The notes under the pieces are model-generated. The model worked only from the letters and a program-made list of their open reading frames with translations. It was not told the origin of the DNA and did not search any database. This document shows, one piece after another, positions 34,060 through 46,465 of a stretch of 64,000 bases of DNA. Source of the stretch: Pleurodeles waltl (lineage: Eukaryota; Chordata; Amphibia; Caudata; Salamandridae). The stretch is taken from positions 780,095,138-780,159,137 of the forward strand of contig NC_090438.1 in NCBI RefSeq assembly GCF_031143425.1. The letters run 5' to 3'. Position numbers and translations under genes: made by a program. Numbering within the stretch: position 1 is the first letter of the stretch; each line of letters starts with the position of its first letter.

Positions 34060-35690
34060 TGCTTGCTGCCACAGATTCACAGGCTTGAGCTGAAGGTTGA
34101 GTAAATGTACCTGACTGGACCCAAGTTGACATTTGTGAGTATGCTGTACGGTAGTGCTACCAGCCATACCATATGGTACACCCCAAATTTCAAACATGCC
34201 ATTTAAGGATTTAATACCTACGACCAGATGATATGGGCATTTTCTGCCTACCAGTGCAAGATGTGGAATGCAGTAGCATACGATGATTGGAAAGTAAAGT
34301 GGACACAAGGAGCTTTTGGAGAGCGACCAGACCCCTATTCAAAAAGCCTGAAACATGGGAGCTCCTCTATACAACATGAGCATATTATGGTAGGGACCAT
34401 CACCGACACAGCCAGTAGCATGATGGCAGACAGGAACAGTAGTAGAGAGAAAGGAACTCTGGATACATTTAACAATGATGCATGTGACATTTGTAAATCA
34501 ATATCTCATCAGTAAAATTGGCAAATGAAAATTTGAATAAAGTCTTGACTTTCTGCCACGTGCAAAACCACATTATGTAGGTATCCGGATGGATCTTTAT
34601 ACATTCATAAGGAAATTAGAACTCTACATCTATCATAGAAAACAACCGCATAAGCAACAGAAAACCACCAAATGAGTGTACCCCTCTTCAAGCTGAAGTG
34701 GACGGATGTAAGTGTGATACTGGAATTAGAATCCTTAATAGTGGCAAGTGAAAGAAGATCAAATATCTTTATGGAGACGACAGACAAGAATCTGTGAAAG
34801 ATTGGGACTTGAGAGCAATATAGCCGTGACTCTAAACTAGAGTAAATTCTGTCCACCATTATCAGCAGCAAACAAGATAGATGCCTTCCATGATGCTAGT
34901 CAAGTAGAAGACATCAACTTGTTAACAAGTAAACCTAGAAACATCAAACAAAGCAATTTCACCTAAATGCAATGTCGGCAATTGAATTCATATGAAGAAC
35001 TACTCGGGTGAATACACACAGATGAACTGAGCATACCAAATGTGCTTTTGCCATTGTTGAGTGAGGGTTGGGTCCGTGACTCCCTTAACAAGGCTAATAG
35101 TATATAACTCACTGCACACATTATATATCGCAAACTGTTTTGGCATGTGTAGTGGTTCTAAACAGGGCATTTAAACAGAAGGGCTTGCATTAAGTTGGTA
35201 TAACACTGGAAAGTCCTCATAACTATTGACAGAGCTGTGTACATGCAGCACACCACTGCAACAATTAGCCTGAGACAGAAAACTGTCTTTCTCATGTCTG
35301 TTAGATGATCTGTGATGTGGTGTCCCATACCAGTGAAAATACATGTCTCAATAACACATTGTTTGGCAACTGTATTAATAAACACTTATTCACACCCTTA
35401 TTACTGCACCACAAAAAAAATCCATATTTTGTCTCCAGTAGTGCAAAACTGATGTGAGAAACTTTATTTACTTCCTTTCCGATTGCATGTTATGAACACT
35501 TTCAAGTCAACAAATGTTTATTTAGACTAGAAGTCTTTATACAACATACATCCCCACTTTAAGACAACTTCCACATAAATACAATAACATTCCCCCAATA
35601 AAACACATAAAATGAACATTAAAATGTTTACGATACTCCTCATATTACCACATGGTAAAACTCACTATTCAGACGCACCTTAAAGACTTT
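34060..35690. other. Spacer, possibly tail of element B at left, otherwise unassigned
   Basis: The first bases may continue element B. From about 34240 to 34515 a 95-codon open frame occurs (plus), but its composition and lack of any recognisable motif give no reason to call it a gene. The rest is AT-rich with frequent stops in all frames. Confidence 0.45.
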
Positions 35691-37186
35691 TTACAGAAAT
35701 GAAAAATCTGCAATGGCACATGCAACATGCAAGAAATGCATATCCGTCAAGACTGAAACTGCTTGTGCATGATGTTTAATGCCATAATTTATAAAATTTG
35801 GCCGTAAAAATGTTCTCCATAATAGGACAGTCCAACAATCCATTAGAATGTACAAAATATTGCATTTAGTTATTAGGCCACAGGTGCAATTGCCCACAGG
35901 ATCTATTAAAGCCAATTTTATCTTCGATGAGCAATAACCACAGTTAATTCCCACTCTTGCCCTTAATAGTTCATATCTTATCCTTCGATTTGGTAAGAGG
36001 TCCAAATAAGGGAACCAATCTTCCTTTCCCCATGACTTTAGCATAAACTGGACAGAATATTTGCCCTCTAAATATGTTTGATCATATTCTCTATATAATA
36101 CCTTGCCGTATATTTTAATTTCCTTCTTAGAAACTTCCAGATCAAAGTTCTCGAGGCCCAACTTTACCTTCATGCTCCTACAACTATCCACCAACGGCTT
36201 CCTAATGCCTTTTGCTCATTTCATCTCAATTTTCACAGTCTCATGCTTGCACCATAATGTGACCTTATGTTCTTTGCCCGCCTCCAGCTGACCCCAAAAT
36301 CTAACTAGAGCTACTTGAGCTAATACATTCCAAGATACAAAACCTGTTTCCAATGTCACAGCCTGAATCATTGTGATGCTGGTAGGGACATGATATTTTT
36401 CAAACATTTCCCCTCCTCCATGTCCCAATTACTATTCCTACTCACACACAATAATTCAGCTCCATACAAACTTTGTTGGGGTATCATGGCCTCATAGGCT
36501 TTTAATAACGGCCTATGGGACATCTCTCAGTAGTCCCTATTAAATTTCTTCAGGCTGCCTATCGATGCAAGGGCTTTAACCTCTGTTGATTCAATATGTA
36601 TATCCCACCTCAAGGATGCTGTCAACCAAACCCCCAGATACTTATATTCGTTCACCTGATCCAGCTTTGTGCCCCCCAAATACCAACTGCACCCCGTGGC
36701 TTTCCTTCCAATACACAACACTTTTGTTTTCTCTCCCACCCTTCTCCCTTCCATGTCTCCCTGATTTTGCATACCCTTCTTGACCTTTACATGCTTATCA
36801 TACTCCATGTTCTCTCTACTCAGGGACTGGGGAATTCCTTCCTTCACAATCACTTAGAATTCTATCCCCCCCATTTTTTGACCACTCATCCTTCCTACTT
36901 CTCCAGTAGCCTTTTTGGAGGATTTAACTTCAAAATCTTGAATAAAGGAGTTGCCTCGGGCCCTTTGGGCAGGCACTGTAACATTCCTAGTACTTATTCT
37001 CACACCCTTCACTGTCTTCACTCTTCTAGGCCTTGGTGTGCACTGCATGTAACAAGCAGATTTCCCAAGTCTCTTCACCAACATAGGATGCCTTGACACA
37101 TACACACTTTGTGCTACCGTCCTCTGTTTGTGGGGTATTTCTGCTTCTTGCTTATCCCCTTCCACCGATTTAACCATAGACGGCAT
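35691..37186 (-). pseudogene. LINE (non-LTR retrotransposon), 3' part of ORF2, broken
   Basis: Minus-strand frames read VLCIGRKATG and, near 36650, NEYKYLGVWLTASLRWDIHI, the region just after the reverse-transcriptase palm in many LINEs. Further on are LPNRRIRYELLRARVGINCG and CTCG with ILMDCW (about 35960-35860), a Cys/His C-terminal knuckle. An upstream basic frame (37186-36854) may be part of the same element but its identity is unclear. Stops near 36530 and 36200 break the frame. The clade is uncertain. It does not match the L1 or the L2-type elements elsewhere in this window. Confidence 0.65.
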
Positions 37187-37407
37187 AAGAGCCTTTCACT
37201 GCTTCAATTTCCCCACCATAGCCTGAAACTGCTCTTTCTGCGCTTTCAAAACAAGACTTTACACATGGATACAACTATAATAGTCATGAGGCCTCTATAG
37301 TGTGATTTTTGCCTCACTGCACAAATGTAATCCCTTGTATTCGTGTTTTAGTTACATATTTAAAAAAATGTGTGAAAAATGCCTTAGCATAAACCATACA
37401 CTGTCGG

Positions 37408-37472
<65 letters not shown>
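37408..37472. repeat. (TCTA)16 microsatellite
   Basis: This is an uninterrupted run of TCTA/GATA units, about 65 bases long. Its purity suggests length polymorphism. Confidence 0.97.
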
Positions 37473-37474
37473 TT

Positions 37475-39889
37475 CCCTGAAACACACTTTCACCCAGAGA
37501 AATCTTGCCTGGCTCTGGGGAGGCAGTCAAAGTAAAATGGTTGATCAGTTCATGAAAAATTATAAAGCCACTATGAAGGATTTAGTCCTTTATTGCTGGG
37601 GAAAAAAGTTTTGTGGTTTGAGGCATCTGAAATGTTCCCTTTCCTTTTTAAATCATTCTAAAGTTGAGAACCTTGGACTCTCACCAACCTGCTCAAAGTT
37701 GTAGTTGAAAATTTTGAGATTTTTAGCAGCGGTTCAAAAACAGGACACAGCTACAGTAGCAGGGATATACTTATTATGGGAAAGACATGATTGTTAACGA
37801 CCTGGTGGACCACTAAATTTCAAAGTGAATCAGTTGCTGCACTGTAAGTTGATGAAGTCAGTAAATGTGGAACATTTTCAAACCTTTTTAAAGCCTAATG
37901 ACACTAACTGCTGCCTTTTGTATGTTTTTTGTTTGGGTGAAATAATCAAGTAGACCAAACTGCACTCTTTCTAAAATTTTGTTTAAATTCGAGAATGATA
38001 GGAATGAATGATAGGTAGGATGCAGGTGATTTTAATTTGAAACATTCAGATTTTAGGGACATCTTTGATATGGGAGAGAGAGTTTAGATTCAAGGTCCCT
38101 TCTTGCTGGAGACTAATCCGGCACAAAACCTTAGAGGAAAGCAAACTCCTGGTTTCTTAGGGAAGTGGCTTCATTCAAGTTAGCTGGATCTCAGTTTTTG
38201 ATGGGTTTGTGCATAGAAAGTATGCAAACATCCCCACATACTGCAGCAAGTACGGAACTGAACCATTATTGCGTATCATCGGCTCTTCAAAGTGTAGATT
38301 AGCTTGGCGTCATCGCATTTTACTTCACTGAAATAGAATAAGGAATTAGTAGTTTTAAACAGAGGTGAGGAGAGAGACAACCCTTGAATTGACACTTACA
38401 GACTCTGGTGTTAGTTAATGCAGTGTTGATGACCCCAGTTGGATACACAGTGATGGAAAGTACTTGAAGCCATTGGGTTTATTCTAACCCCCACAATCAT
38501 TTTAAAAGTAAGTATAATCAGCCTTTTAAGTGATATGTTTTTTGTAATTCCATACAAAATATGGCCCAGAATTTAGGTTTTGCAACCATCTGGCAAACGT
38601 GTATGCTCAATGCCAGCTACAGCTGGGAAACCACCTGAGCATTAGTTGAGTATGGTGCAATTTGGGTAACGATCACTCCCGTAAGACTTAACAAGATTAT
38701 ATTTTTCTGGGTTCCGTATCTCTTTTAACTGCGAATGGATACACTCAAGAATGCATAATAAGGATTTGTTTTATGATTTTATTAAAATTAACGTCCTGTT
38801 CTAGTGCATGGAATGTGTATAGTTGCAACTATAAAAATTAACGTAAAAGTGGCAATGCCAACTACTTTTAAATCGACTATTAAGAATTACAATGTTGTAC
38901 GGGTACTTTCAAATTCCCTTACCTGAAAAGATGGAGCCTCTCTCGAGTCTCCAACCCTCCCTGCTTGCCTCTAGCTAAGCCAAAAGGGCCTGTGTCACTT
39001 CTAAAGTAGTCTCTGACCTGCATTCCTTAATCTCTGCTTGGTGGCTGTGGCATTCTAGTGAGTCCATAAGGCCTTGGCAGTTCCGATAATCCTGCCTGTG
39101 GCCTTCATGAAAAGATTTTAGAGCCTCTATTTGCCAGACTTGAGTGTTTTCCAGGAAGTCGAAAAAATCCTCCCTGCCTTCTACTTGTCTCTAAAGAGCT
39201 AAATTGCAAGTCTTATTATTTTGAAAAGGGCAGGCACCAAATGATGTCAAATGCAACAAGAAGTTACATATTAATCTTGTTGCACCTTCACTTAAATCTA
39301 TAAAGCTTTATAAATCATGTGAATACATACACAAATTATTGCTGAATTATAATAAAGCAGGTGTTTTTTGGTATACTCGTGCAAACAATATTGTCTGCAA
39401 CGTGTTTATAAATGAGAAATGTACACTATTGTGTGTTTCATGTTAGTGGGAACTATTCTGGTGGCTTGAGAGGCATTTACCCTGACACAGAAAGGGGCCA
39501 ACTGAGTGCATCATAGAGTTTAACAATATGACTGGGAAAGGGTTAGTTGGAGATCTACTGTATTTAACTGTAGACAGCTTGAAAAAGTATGTACACCAAG
39601 TTTCTGAAATGTTCACATAATGGTCAAGCAATTTCCTCTGGCATTAGGTTTGGTAAAACGCAATCTGGCACTCACTTTCTGAACAGATCTGCCTACCATT
39701 TGTCATTTAAAAACATAAACCAAGATGGGCAGTTGAGGTTTTTAAGTTGCCTCATTTCTTCTGAAACATTTCCAGCGTACAAGAGATGACAGGACTGTTG
39801 CAAGCAGAGGTCTGTGACTGATCTTTACCAGATTTGCCTGTGGTGTCTGAGATAAGGCCAAGACTCTAAGACATGTGGAGACTGCGCAT
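37475..39889. other. Spacer, mostly unassigned; possible very old LINE trace at 38260-38420 (minus)
   Basis: There are no sustained open frames. A minus-strand reading near 38300 gives SEVKCDDAKLIYTL, faintly like a LINE YADD region. It sits next to DNA resembling the region seen beside the RT of the LINE at 58.1-58.5 kb. I treat it as a weak hint only. Confidence 0.3.
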
Positions 39890-41690
39890 CAATGACCCTG
39901 AAGTCCATCAGGAAGCCCAAGGTGAAACTTTATGTTGCTAAGCACAAGAAGAAGCAGCAGCATCGGGATCACTACACATCCCTCTCCGAATCCAAGACTC
40001 GATCCCAATCTCGCTCCCATTCCTGGAATCAATTGAGCCGCTCTATAGGCAAGTATTCATTACTCTCCAAGTCTTCCATTAAGCACAAACAACACACAAA
40101 AAGTCAAAGCGGAGTTGTGCCCATTTGTGTCATTCCCATTCCCCTGATGAAGTGAATGGGTGGCACCAACTGTCTCACTCCCAACCTAGAAGCTGGCCAA
40201 TGTCTGAGCCAGTTCTGCAGCTGGTTCTTGCATAACTCGAGTTTCCCAGGCCTTCAGCCATGCCACACCAGATTGAAGAGTTCCACAAAGCTATGCTCCA
40301 ACTCTTCAGCTACCAACTCCCTCTGGCGCTCTTCTGGACCGTGCAGAGCTGAGACTTTCCACCAGGATTACCACCAGCGAGTTCACTAGCTTCTGCCCGC
40401 TGTGCCAGTTCTGATATTGACCTTGCCACCAAAAAAGGTATCCTCAATTGTCCTCTCCACTGCCAATTCAGTGTCAGCCTGACTTCGACCGATGTTGCAC
40501 CTGAATCTGACTGAGGCACTAGTTTATGCTCTCGCATTACCACAAGGCAGGCAACATTCTCTGCTTTCTCTTTTTGGGAACTACGCCACTAATGATTGTG
40601 ACCAGGGTGATATGTTAGCTCAGCTCTCTGCAGAGGACAATTGGTACGAGGACTTAGGATGTTAAGGGGCTACATATCTCCCTGGAGACAGCCCTTTTCT
40701 CTCCTCCCAGCCCTTCCACAGAAGGATCTGTCTCTTACTCTGTGGTTATGTGTAGGACAGCTGAAGTCCTTGACCTCCACCGTCGAGATGAAAACCAACG
40801 TATTGTCTAAGGTTCTATAACTGGGCTAGATTGCTTTTGAGCCCTTTCTCCCTTTCAATCAGGACCTGATGGATTTCCTCCTCAGGGCTTGGGCCAAACT
40901 TTGCACTGGCCCTCCAGTTAACAAAAAATCAGTAGGCGCCATCGTCCTGCTCCAAGTGACCCAGCCTTTTTGTAACGGCACCCTTTGCTGGACAGCCTCA
41001 TGGTGCAAGCCTTTACCAGCCAGACCAACCCCAACAATTTTCCCACTACTCCCCCTGTCAGGGAACCAAAGCGAGTGGACTAATTTGGAAAGCACCTCTT
41101 CTCATTAGCCATATTGGCCATATGATTGATCAACGCCTCCCGTTTAGTGGGCCGTTGCACCCGGGCCTTTTGGGACTCAGTGCCACAAGTCATCTCTGGT
41201 GTACCAAAAGATCTTTGCCCTGTCCTTTCACAGCCAATTTAATATGGTCAGGATGCAGCCAAGTTCTTAATTAATTGTGCCATGGATACCTCTTACTATA
41301 GGTAATAGGCGATAGGCACCAGTGATGCCACTTGTCACAATGCGTGGCTAGAATCGATTGGGTTCAGGCCACGTTCAGTCATCCCTGATGGACATGCCTT
41401 TCAATGGGACTTGCCTGTTTAGTGACAATGCCCTTGAAATTTTCAATGAGAGTAGGGATACCGGTCGCTCTCTGGGGCTCTCGGCCCAACTTCAGCATAT
41501 ACAACAATTCAACTGTTACTTTTGTGGCTTTGGCCAAGGCATCCCTTACTCCCAGCAGGAGAAGCGGAGGTGCCCACTGCCGCCATGGATAAAGTCAGCA
41601 TGCCCCTCATTCCACCGTCCTCCCCGCAGCCCCACCTGCCAAACCTCTTTTGTGTACACTTACGGGGTATTGCTCGAATGTGAATTTACC
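39890..41690 (+). pseudogene. DIRS-like ORF1 (LAP2alpha-like) remnant
   Basis: The first open frame (39892-40155) is basic and Ser/Arg rich: KVKLYVAKHKKKQQHRDHYT, then SESKTRSQSRSHSW. Later frames give VEMKTNVLSKVL near 40780, DLMDFLLRAWAKLCTGPPVN (40865-40925) and SLMDMPFNGTCLFSDNALEI (41385-41445). ESRDTGRSLGLSAQL then follows. This order is that of ORF1 of DIRS1-type elements of amphibians and fish, often auto-annotated as lamina-associated polypeptide 2 alpha because the mammalian LAP2alpha C-terminal domain derives from such an ORF. Its role in the retrotransposon is gag-like. Many frameshifts and stops are present. Confidence 0.7.
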
Positions 41691-41734
41691 CTGAAAAAAC
41701 AAGACAAGATAAGTTTGGCAGAACAGGAACAGTT

Positions 41735-42382
41735 TGTTTAATTAAACATTACGGCCGGGAGAGCAGTTACAGTACTGGGGTCTGAGGACTGTGTCAAAGT
41801 ACAATTGATCTGAGCGATGTTTTATACATTTCTTTGAGTACCATAGAACAATAAAAACATTCCTTTTTTGGTCAAGAATGGGAGCAGTTGTGTGAGTCAT
41901 AAATAATGTCCTAACAAGTGCGTGGACACAATGAGGGCCGGTGGGGGTAACGTGTCCAGATGTTCGGCCAAAGGGGCGTCTGATTGCTGCATGTACTGTG
42001 TGTGCTGTGTTCTGACTGGCTGAGTGTTCCTAACTACATGTGTCAATTGGCTTTATGGTGGTTTCGGGAATGCACGCACCCCTCCGGCCATGACTCTTTT
42101 ATTATGGCCAATCTCCTGGGACCATTGTGATGTCGCTGCATCTATCTGTGGGACTGATCTGTGTTTCCTGTTTGCACATTTGTAATCTGGCTAAGTGCTG
42201 CCCCACCTGTGACCTATCAGTCACTAACCTCAGGCTTAGGTCTCAGAGCCTGCCTGACCACGTACTTTTGAGTCGGGTTGACGGAGAGTTCATGAGGGGT
42301 GAATTTGGTAATAGTGATGTGATTTCTTCTTTATATGTGAACGTATCATGTTGTACATCGACCAATTTTTCCAGTATTAACA
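41735..42382 (-). mobile_element. 3' LTR of an endogenous retrovirus (probable)
   Basis: The minus strand starts TGTTAATACTGG immediately after a polypurine tract and ends near ...TTAAACA, giving TG...CA ends over 648 bases. AATAAA occurs on the minus strand at about 41845-41855. It lies directly downstream of the env remnant. The far boundary is an estimate, and no second LTR of this family lies in the window to confirm it. Confidence 0.6.
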
Positions 42383-42397
42383 TTTCCCCCCCACTTT
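42383..42397 (-). other. Polypurine tract of the endogenous retrovirus
   Basis: The minus strand reads AAAGTGGGGGGGGAAA, then TGTTAATACTGG. A purine run directly before a TG is where plus-strand DNA synthesis is primed at the 3' LTR. Confidence 0.7.
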
Positions 42398-42399
42398 AG

Positions 42400-43975
42400 T
42401 TGAATTTTCAACTACACTATCTAACCCATACTTCATGACAGTTACATTATTGAGGAATTGTTGTTCTTCTGTAGTTACTTGCATTCTAATTTGAGGACTG
42501 CATTTTTACAGCAGGAAACCCACTTTCAGGAAAACACACAAGAGCAATAATATTATGAAAACAGGCAACAATGACGTGCACAGACCAGTCAGCCCCGGGG
42601 GAGCCAGGAAAAGCAGTTAGTGAACCACTCTTGCTCTGGGCACCTTCCTCCCTCCTCATGCATGTCTCTTTGTAAATGGTGAAATGTTTGAATGAGAAGA
42701 GTCAGAGTTCCATTGTCCATGTCATTGCCTGATATAAACGTGCAGCAGGAGGCACCGATCTTGGTACACACCCCTCCCTCCATTGCAGTAACACATATCG
42801 ATGTTGCATTACCATGAGGCTGATGGCATTCAGTTCTTCCTTGATCAAACTAAGGCAGAGCTCAGTGGTGTTCATCATCTTGAGCATTTCCCATCTAGTT
42901 ATCTATCAACTGTGGGTGGGTTATTTTGTCTGCGTAGTGAAGGGTATTGACCCTCCTGTTGATATTTGTGCGACAGAGAACAATCTGAATTCTTCTGGAA
43001 TGTCCTTGTACAGAGCCCAACCAAAATATTCAGCTGTTCTTTTTTCTTGAGTCTGGTGAAACAGAGTGGTCTCCTGCTTTAGCGGGTGTTGGTACAACTG
43101 TGACAGATCTTCTGCTGAAATGACCAGGGTCTGGGAGTGTATGGTGACGAGGAAGCAGAGACCATGCCATCCATGCATGAGCTGAATGTAGGTAAACTCA
43201 CAGCATTGCTGCCAGTATGTGCCCATCAGCATGGAGGTCCCCCAATGCATGTTGTGAATGTGCAGGATTGTGCCACTGTTCATTTGTTCCCAGCGGAATT
43301 GGTCCTCTGAAACATAAGGAATACAATGCATGTTTCCGTACAATTAGGGGTTGCCCCTTCCCTTCTACCCGCATATATGTATCTCAGAATCCCAGATTTT
43401 CTGACATGGGGTATCTAAGCTGTTATTCAACCCCCCCCCCCCCCCCCATGAGACTAATTTCCCTTTGTATCATCAAGGTGGATGGCCCTACACTGAAATG
43501 CCACATCTGGGGTCCATTTGGTATTCAAGACGTCTGCCCCAGATACACTAAGCGCCATCCTGGCACCACAGATGGAATTGGGAGTGAATGTGTTCTTGCA
43601 TTGTTTAGGTGGTTTTGCTACCTCCAAGAATCCCTTTTCTTAAAAGTCTCGGGGCTAAACAGTATCCTACCCTATGGTGACCTTCCTCCACATCCTATCT
43701 AGCTCGGATTGAATATTGCTAGGCTCGGTGAAAAGGTACAGTGCTGTGGGATTGGTCTCGTATTGGGCCAGGTTTACTACTACCCTATGGGGTTTTACTC
43801 TGTTGGGTTGTATTTTGGCCCCTAATCCTACATCAGTGTAGATGGCATTTTGCTTTTTCAGGGGATCCTCTTGGGACAAGTAAAGCCTGTCTGCGCCTAC
43901 TGCATTGGGTATCAGCAGACATAACATGACTAGGCCGATGTCTAGGAACCCGCATGGGTCATGTGCTGATACCAT
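42400..43975 (-). pseudogene. Endogenous retrovirus envelope gene (env), broken
   Basis: This is an old, non-functional retroviral envelope. The 5' frame (43975-43667) starts with a hydrophobic signal-peptide-like stretch. A second frame lies at 43343-42921. The transmembrane-subunit part (42887-42589) has a heptad-like helix followed by a C-X6-C-C motif (Cys codons near 42768 and 42745), characteristic of gamma-type env. A hydrophobic anchor lies near 42530 and then a short tail before the polypurine tract. Breaks: the heptad helix and the C-X6-C-C are in different frames, a G17 run (plus-strand C17 at 43431-43447) interrupts the surface part, and stops separate the blocks. Gag and pol are absent from the window. 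Confidence 0.72.
43431..43447. repeat. C17 homopolymer
   Basis: Seventeen consecutive C lie inside the env remnant. It is likely a slippage expansion or a sequencing-sensitive site. Confidence 0.95.
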
Positions 43976-44029
43976 GTGTTGTGTAAAAGGGTGCTGTGTA
44001 GTGCATGTGGGATGCTAGTGTTGGGTGTG

Positions 44030-45616
44030 GTGGCACAGAAAATACACCCTCAATGTCACAGGGGCGGCCGGGTGCAGTGTGCGAAGTAGGTGTTGGATTT
44101 TCGATTGAAATCAATGGAGAGACCCGGGGGCCACTCTGGCGATGCAGGTAGGGCACCGGGGGGGCTTCTCGGGCCAGCCACTAACTTGGCAAGCATGAGG
44201 GCCACCTGCTGGTCCCTCCTGCACCAGTAGTTGGTTTCTCCTGGGCCTGGGGGCTGTGGGTGCAGTGCTTTTTCCAGGCATCGGGTTCTTTGTTACCGGA
44301 CAGTCATGGTCAGGGGGAGGCTCTGGATTCTCTCTGCAGGCGTCGCTGTGGGGGTGCAGGGAGGTCCTCTCAGGGTGTCCACATCATTGGAGTCACCTGG
44401 GGGTCCTCTCTGTAGTGTTGGTTTCTCTAGACACGAGCCGGGGGCGTTGGGTGCAGAGTGTTGGGGGCTCACGCTTCCGGAGTGAGGCTGGAGTACCTTT
44501 AAAGTTGGTTGTTTCTTTGTTGGTTGAACAGAGCTGCTGTCCTCAGGAGTTTCTTGGTCCTTTGGGTGCAGGGCAGTCCTCTGAGTCGGCAGAGGTCGCT
44601 GGTCCCGCTTGATGCGTCGCTGTTTCAGGTTCTTTGAGTCCGGAGACAGGCCGGTAGGGCTGGTTCAAAGTCAGTTGTTGTCTCAGTCGTTTCTGCAGGG
44701 CTTTCAGGTCAGCAGTCCTTCTCATTTCAGGTCATCAGGAATCTGTTTTCCTGGGTTCAGGGTTACCCCTAAATACTCAATTTAGGGGTGTGTTTAGGGC
44801 TGGAGGGCAGTAGCCAATGGCTATTGTCCCTGAGGGTGCTACACCCTCCTTGTGACTCCTCCCTTTGGGGAGGGGGTCACATCCCTGTTCCTATTGGGTT
44901 TAATCCTCCAAAACAAGATGGAGGATTTTCCAAAGAGGGGGTCACTTCAGCTCTGGTCACCTTAAGGGTGGACCTGGCTGAAGGGGAGGCGACTTCTTGT
45001 TTTTCTCATTATCTTCCCGGACTGACTGCCAAAACTGGGGGCTTTGTCCGGGGGGCGGGCATCCTCCACTAGCTGGAGTGCCCTGGGGCATTGTAACACG
45101 AAGCCTGAGCCTTTGAGGCTCACTGCTAGGTGTTACAGTTCCTGCAGGGGGGAGGTGTGAAGCACCTCCACCCAGTGCAGGCTTTGTTTATGGCCTCAGA
45201 TAGCACAAAGTCTCTCACCCCAGGAGGTCAGAAACTCGTCCCTCAGTGGCAGGCTGACAGAGACCAGTCAGACCTGCACTGAAGGTTTGGGTAAAATACA
45301 GGGGGCATCTCTAAGATGCCCTCTGTGTGCATTTTAATACATCCAGCACTGGCATCAGTGTGGGTTTATTATTCTGAGAAGTTTGATACCAAACTTCCCC
45401 GTATTCAGTGTAGCCATTATGGAACTGTGGAGTTTGTTTTGACAAACTCCCAGACCATATACTTAATATGGCCACACTGTACTTACAATGTCTAAGAATG
45501 GACTTAGACACTGTAGGGGCATATTGCTCATGCAGCTATGCCCTCACCTGTGGTATAGTGCACCCTGCGTTAGGGCTTTAAAGCCTGATAGAGGGGTGAC
45601 TTACCTATGCCAAAGG
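44030..45616 (-). mobile_element. LTR family A, copy 5 (both ends truncated)
   Basis: It begins with ACAGAAAATACACCCTCA and GGGGCGGCCGGGTGCAGTG, corresponding to about 32085 in copy 3. It follows the same order to GGGGTGACTTACCTATGCC (about 33680 in copy 3). The sequence then changes abruptly at 45616. The TATA-like CCTAAATACTCAATTTAGG segment is present near 44770. Confidence 0.82.
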
Positions 45617-46324
45617 GGCACTTTCCTAACCTTACGACTTGCTTCACTTCCTACCACACAAAAGTTGAAAGTTTGGAAACTGACTGAAGTTGAACCAGTC
45701 AGTTCAAGAGTCAGTAACAGACTTTTATATGGACATACATGAATACATATGTTCCATAGCTCATTATTTGTCTTTCCTATGCTACCTTTGAAATTGTTCC
45801 ATCTGAATTGAAAAATCTTAAGAATGGTTTCCTCTCAGAATTATCACAAACCATAACTGTTTTTCTTTAGTAAATGTAAGTCATTGTATTTCTCCTAACT
45901 CAAATTTCGTGGACAATGTCCTCGGTCAAAAACGTTGCAACTGTTCTGGGTCAGTTGGTGGAAGTGGAGTCACTGATTGAGGTGGGCCTGTGCTGTACAG
46001 TGCCTTATAGACATGGGTAGTTATCTTGAACTGGTAGGCTTTCTGGATGGGGAGCAACTGAAGTTCAAAGGTGTGGCGAGATGTGGGTGCAGCGTTGGAA
46101 GTTGAAAGTTCTACATCTCAGTTCTCAAAGTACCTCTCACTGTTATATCATTTAGTTTTCACACACTTTGGGTCAGCTGGGACCTAAGGAAACCTACCAA
46201 TCCCAGACATTTCTGAAAGCTAGAAATCAGGGGGGGGGGGGGAGGGTGTTAGTCCAAGGTGATGTCGTTTACATGTATACACTATTTGTTTTTACCCAGA
46301 ATGCCCTGCCATTATGAAAACAAT
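45617..46324 (-). pseudogene. LINE scrap (L2/CR1-type) within otherwise unassigned DNA
   Basis: The minus strand at about 46080-45950 reads LLPIQKAYQFKITTHVYKAL and STGPPQSVTPLPPTDP. This resembles the LHWLPV-KRI-FKVLTLTYKAL end of L2/CR1-type reverse transcriptases. Only about 150 bases are recognisable. The remainder of this stretch is AT-rich with no gene signal, apart from a G14 run near 46231. Confidence 0.5.
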
Positions 46325-46465
46325 GGGCCTGATATAGAACTCGGCAGGTGGGTTACTCCATCACAAGTGATGGATATCCTGTCTGCCGAAATCTAAATTC
46401 CATTGAAGATAATGGGATTTAGATTGTGATGAAGTAACCTGTCCACAGAGTTCTAAATCAGGCCC
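46325..46465. mobile_element. Small palindromic MITE, about 141 bp
   Basis: The left end GGGCCTGATATAGAACTC pairs with the right end GAGTTCTAAATCAGGCCC. Nearly the whole element folds on itself, with AAATCTAAATTCCATT opposed by AATGGGATTTAGAT in the centre. It has no coding capacity. Confidence 0.88.

Noticed and set aside
34228..34515. Possible small gene of 95 codons on the plus strand
   Set aside because: No known motif, no splice or promoter context, and it is embedded in repeat debris. The length is within chance expectation for this many bases.
38260..38420. LINE reverse transcriptase core on the minus strand
   Set aside because: Only a faint CDDAKLIY resemblance with stops all around. 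Kept as a hint in the spacer entry rather than a gene call.
39890..41690. Host lamina-associated polypeptide 2 gene
   Set aside because: The similarity is to the retrotransposon-derived domain only. The frame is repeatedly broken and no host exon structure surrounds it.
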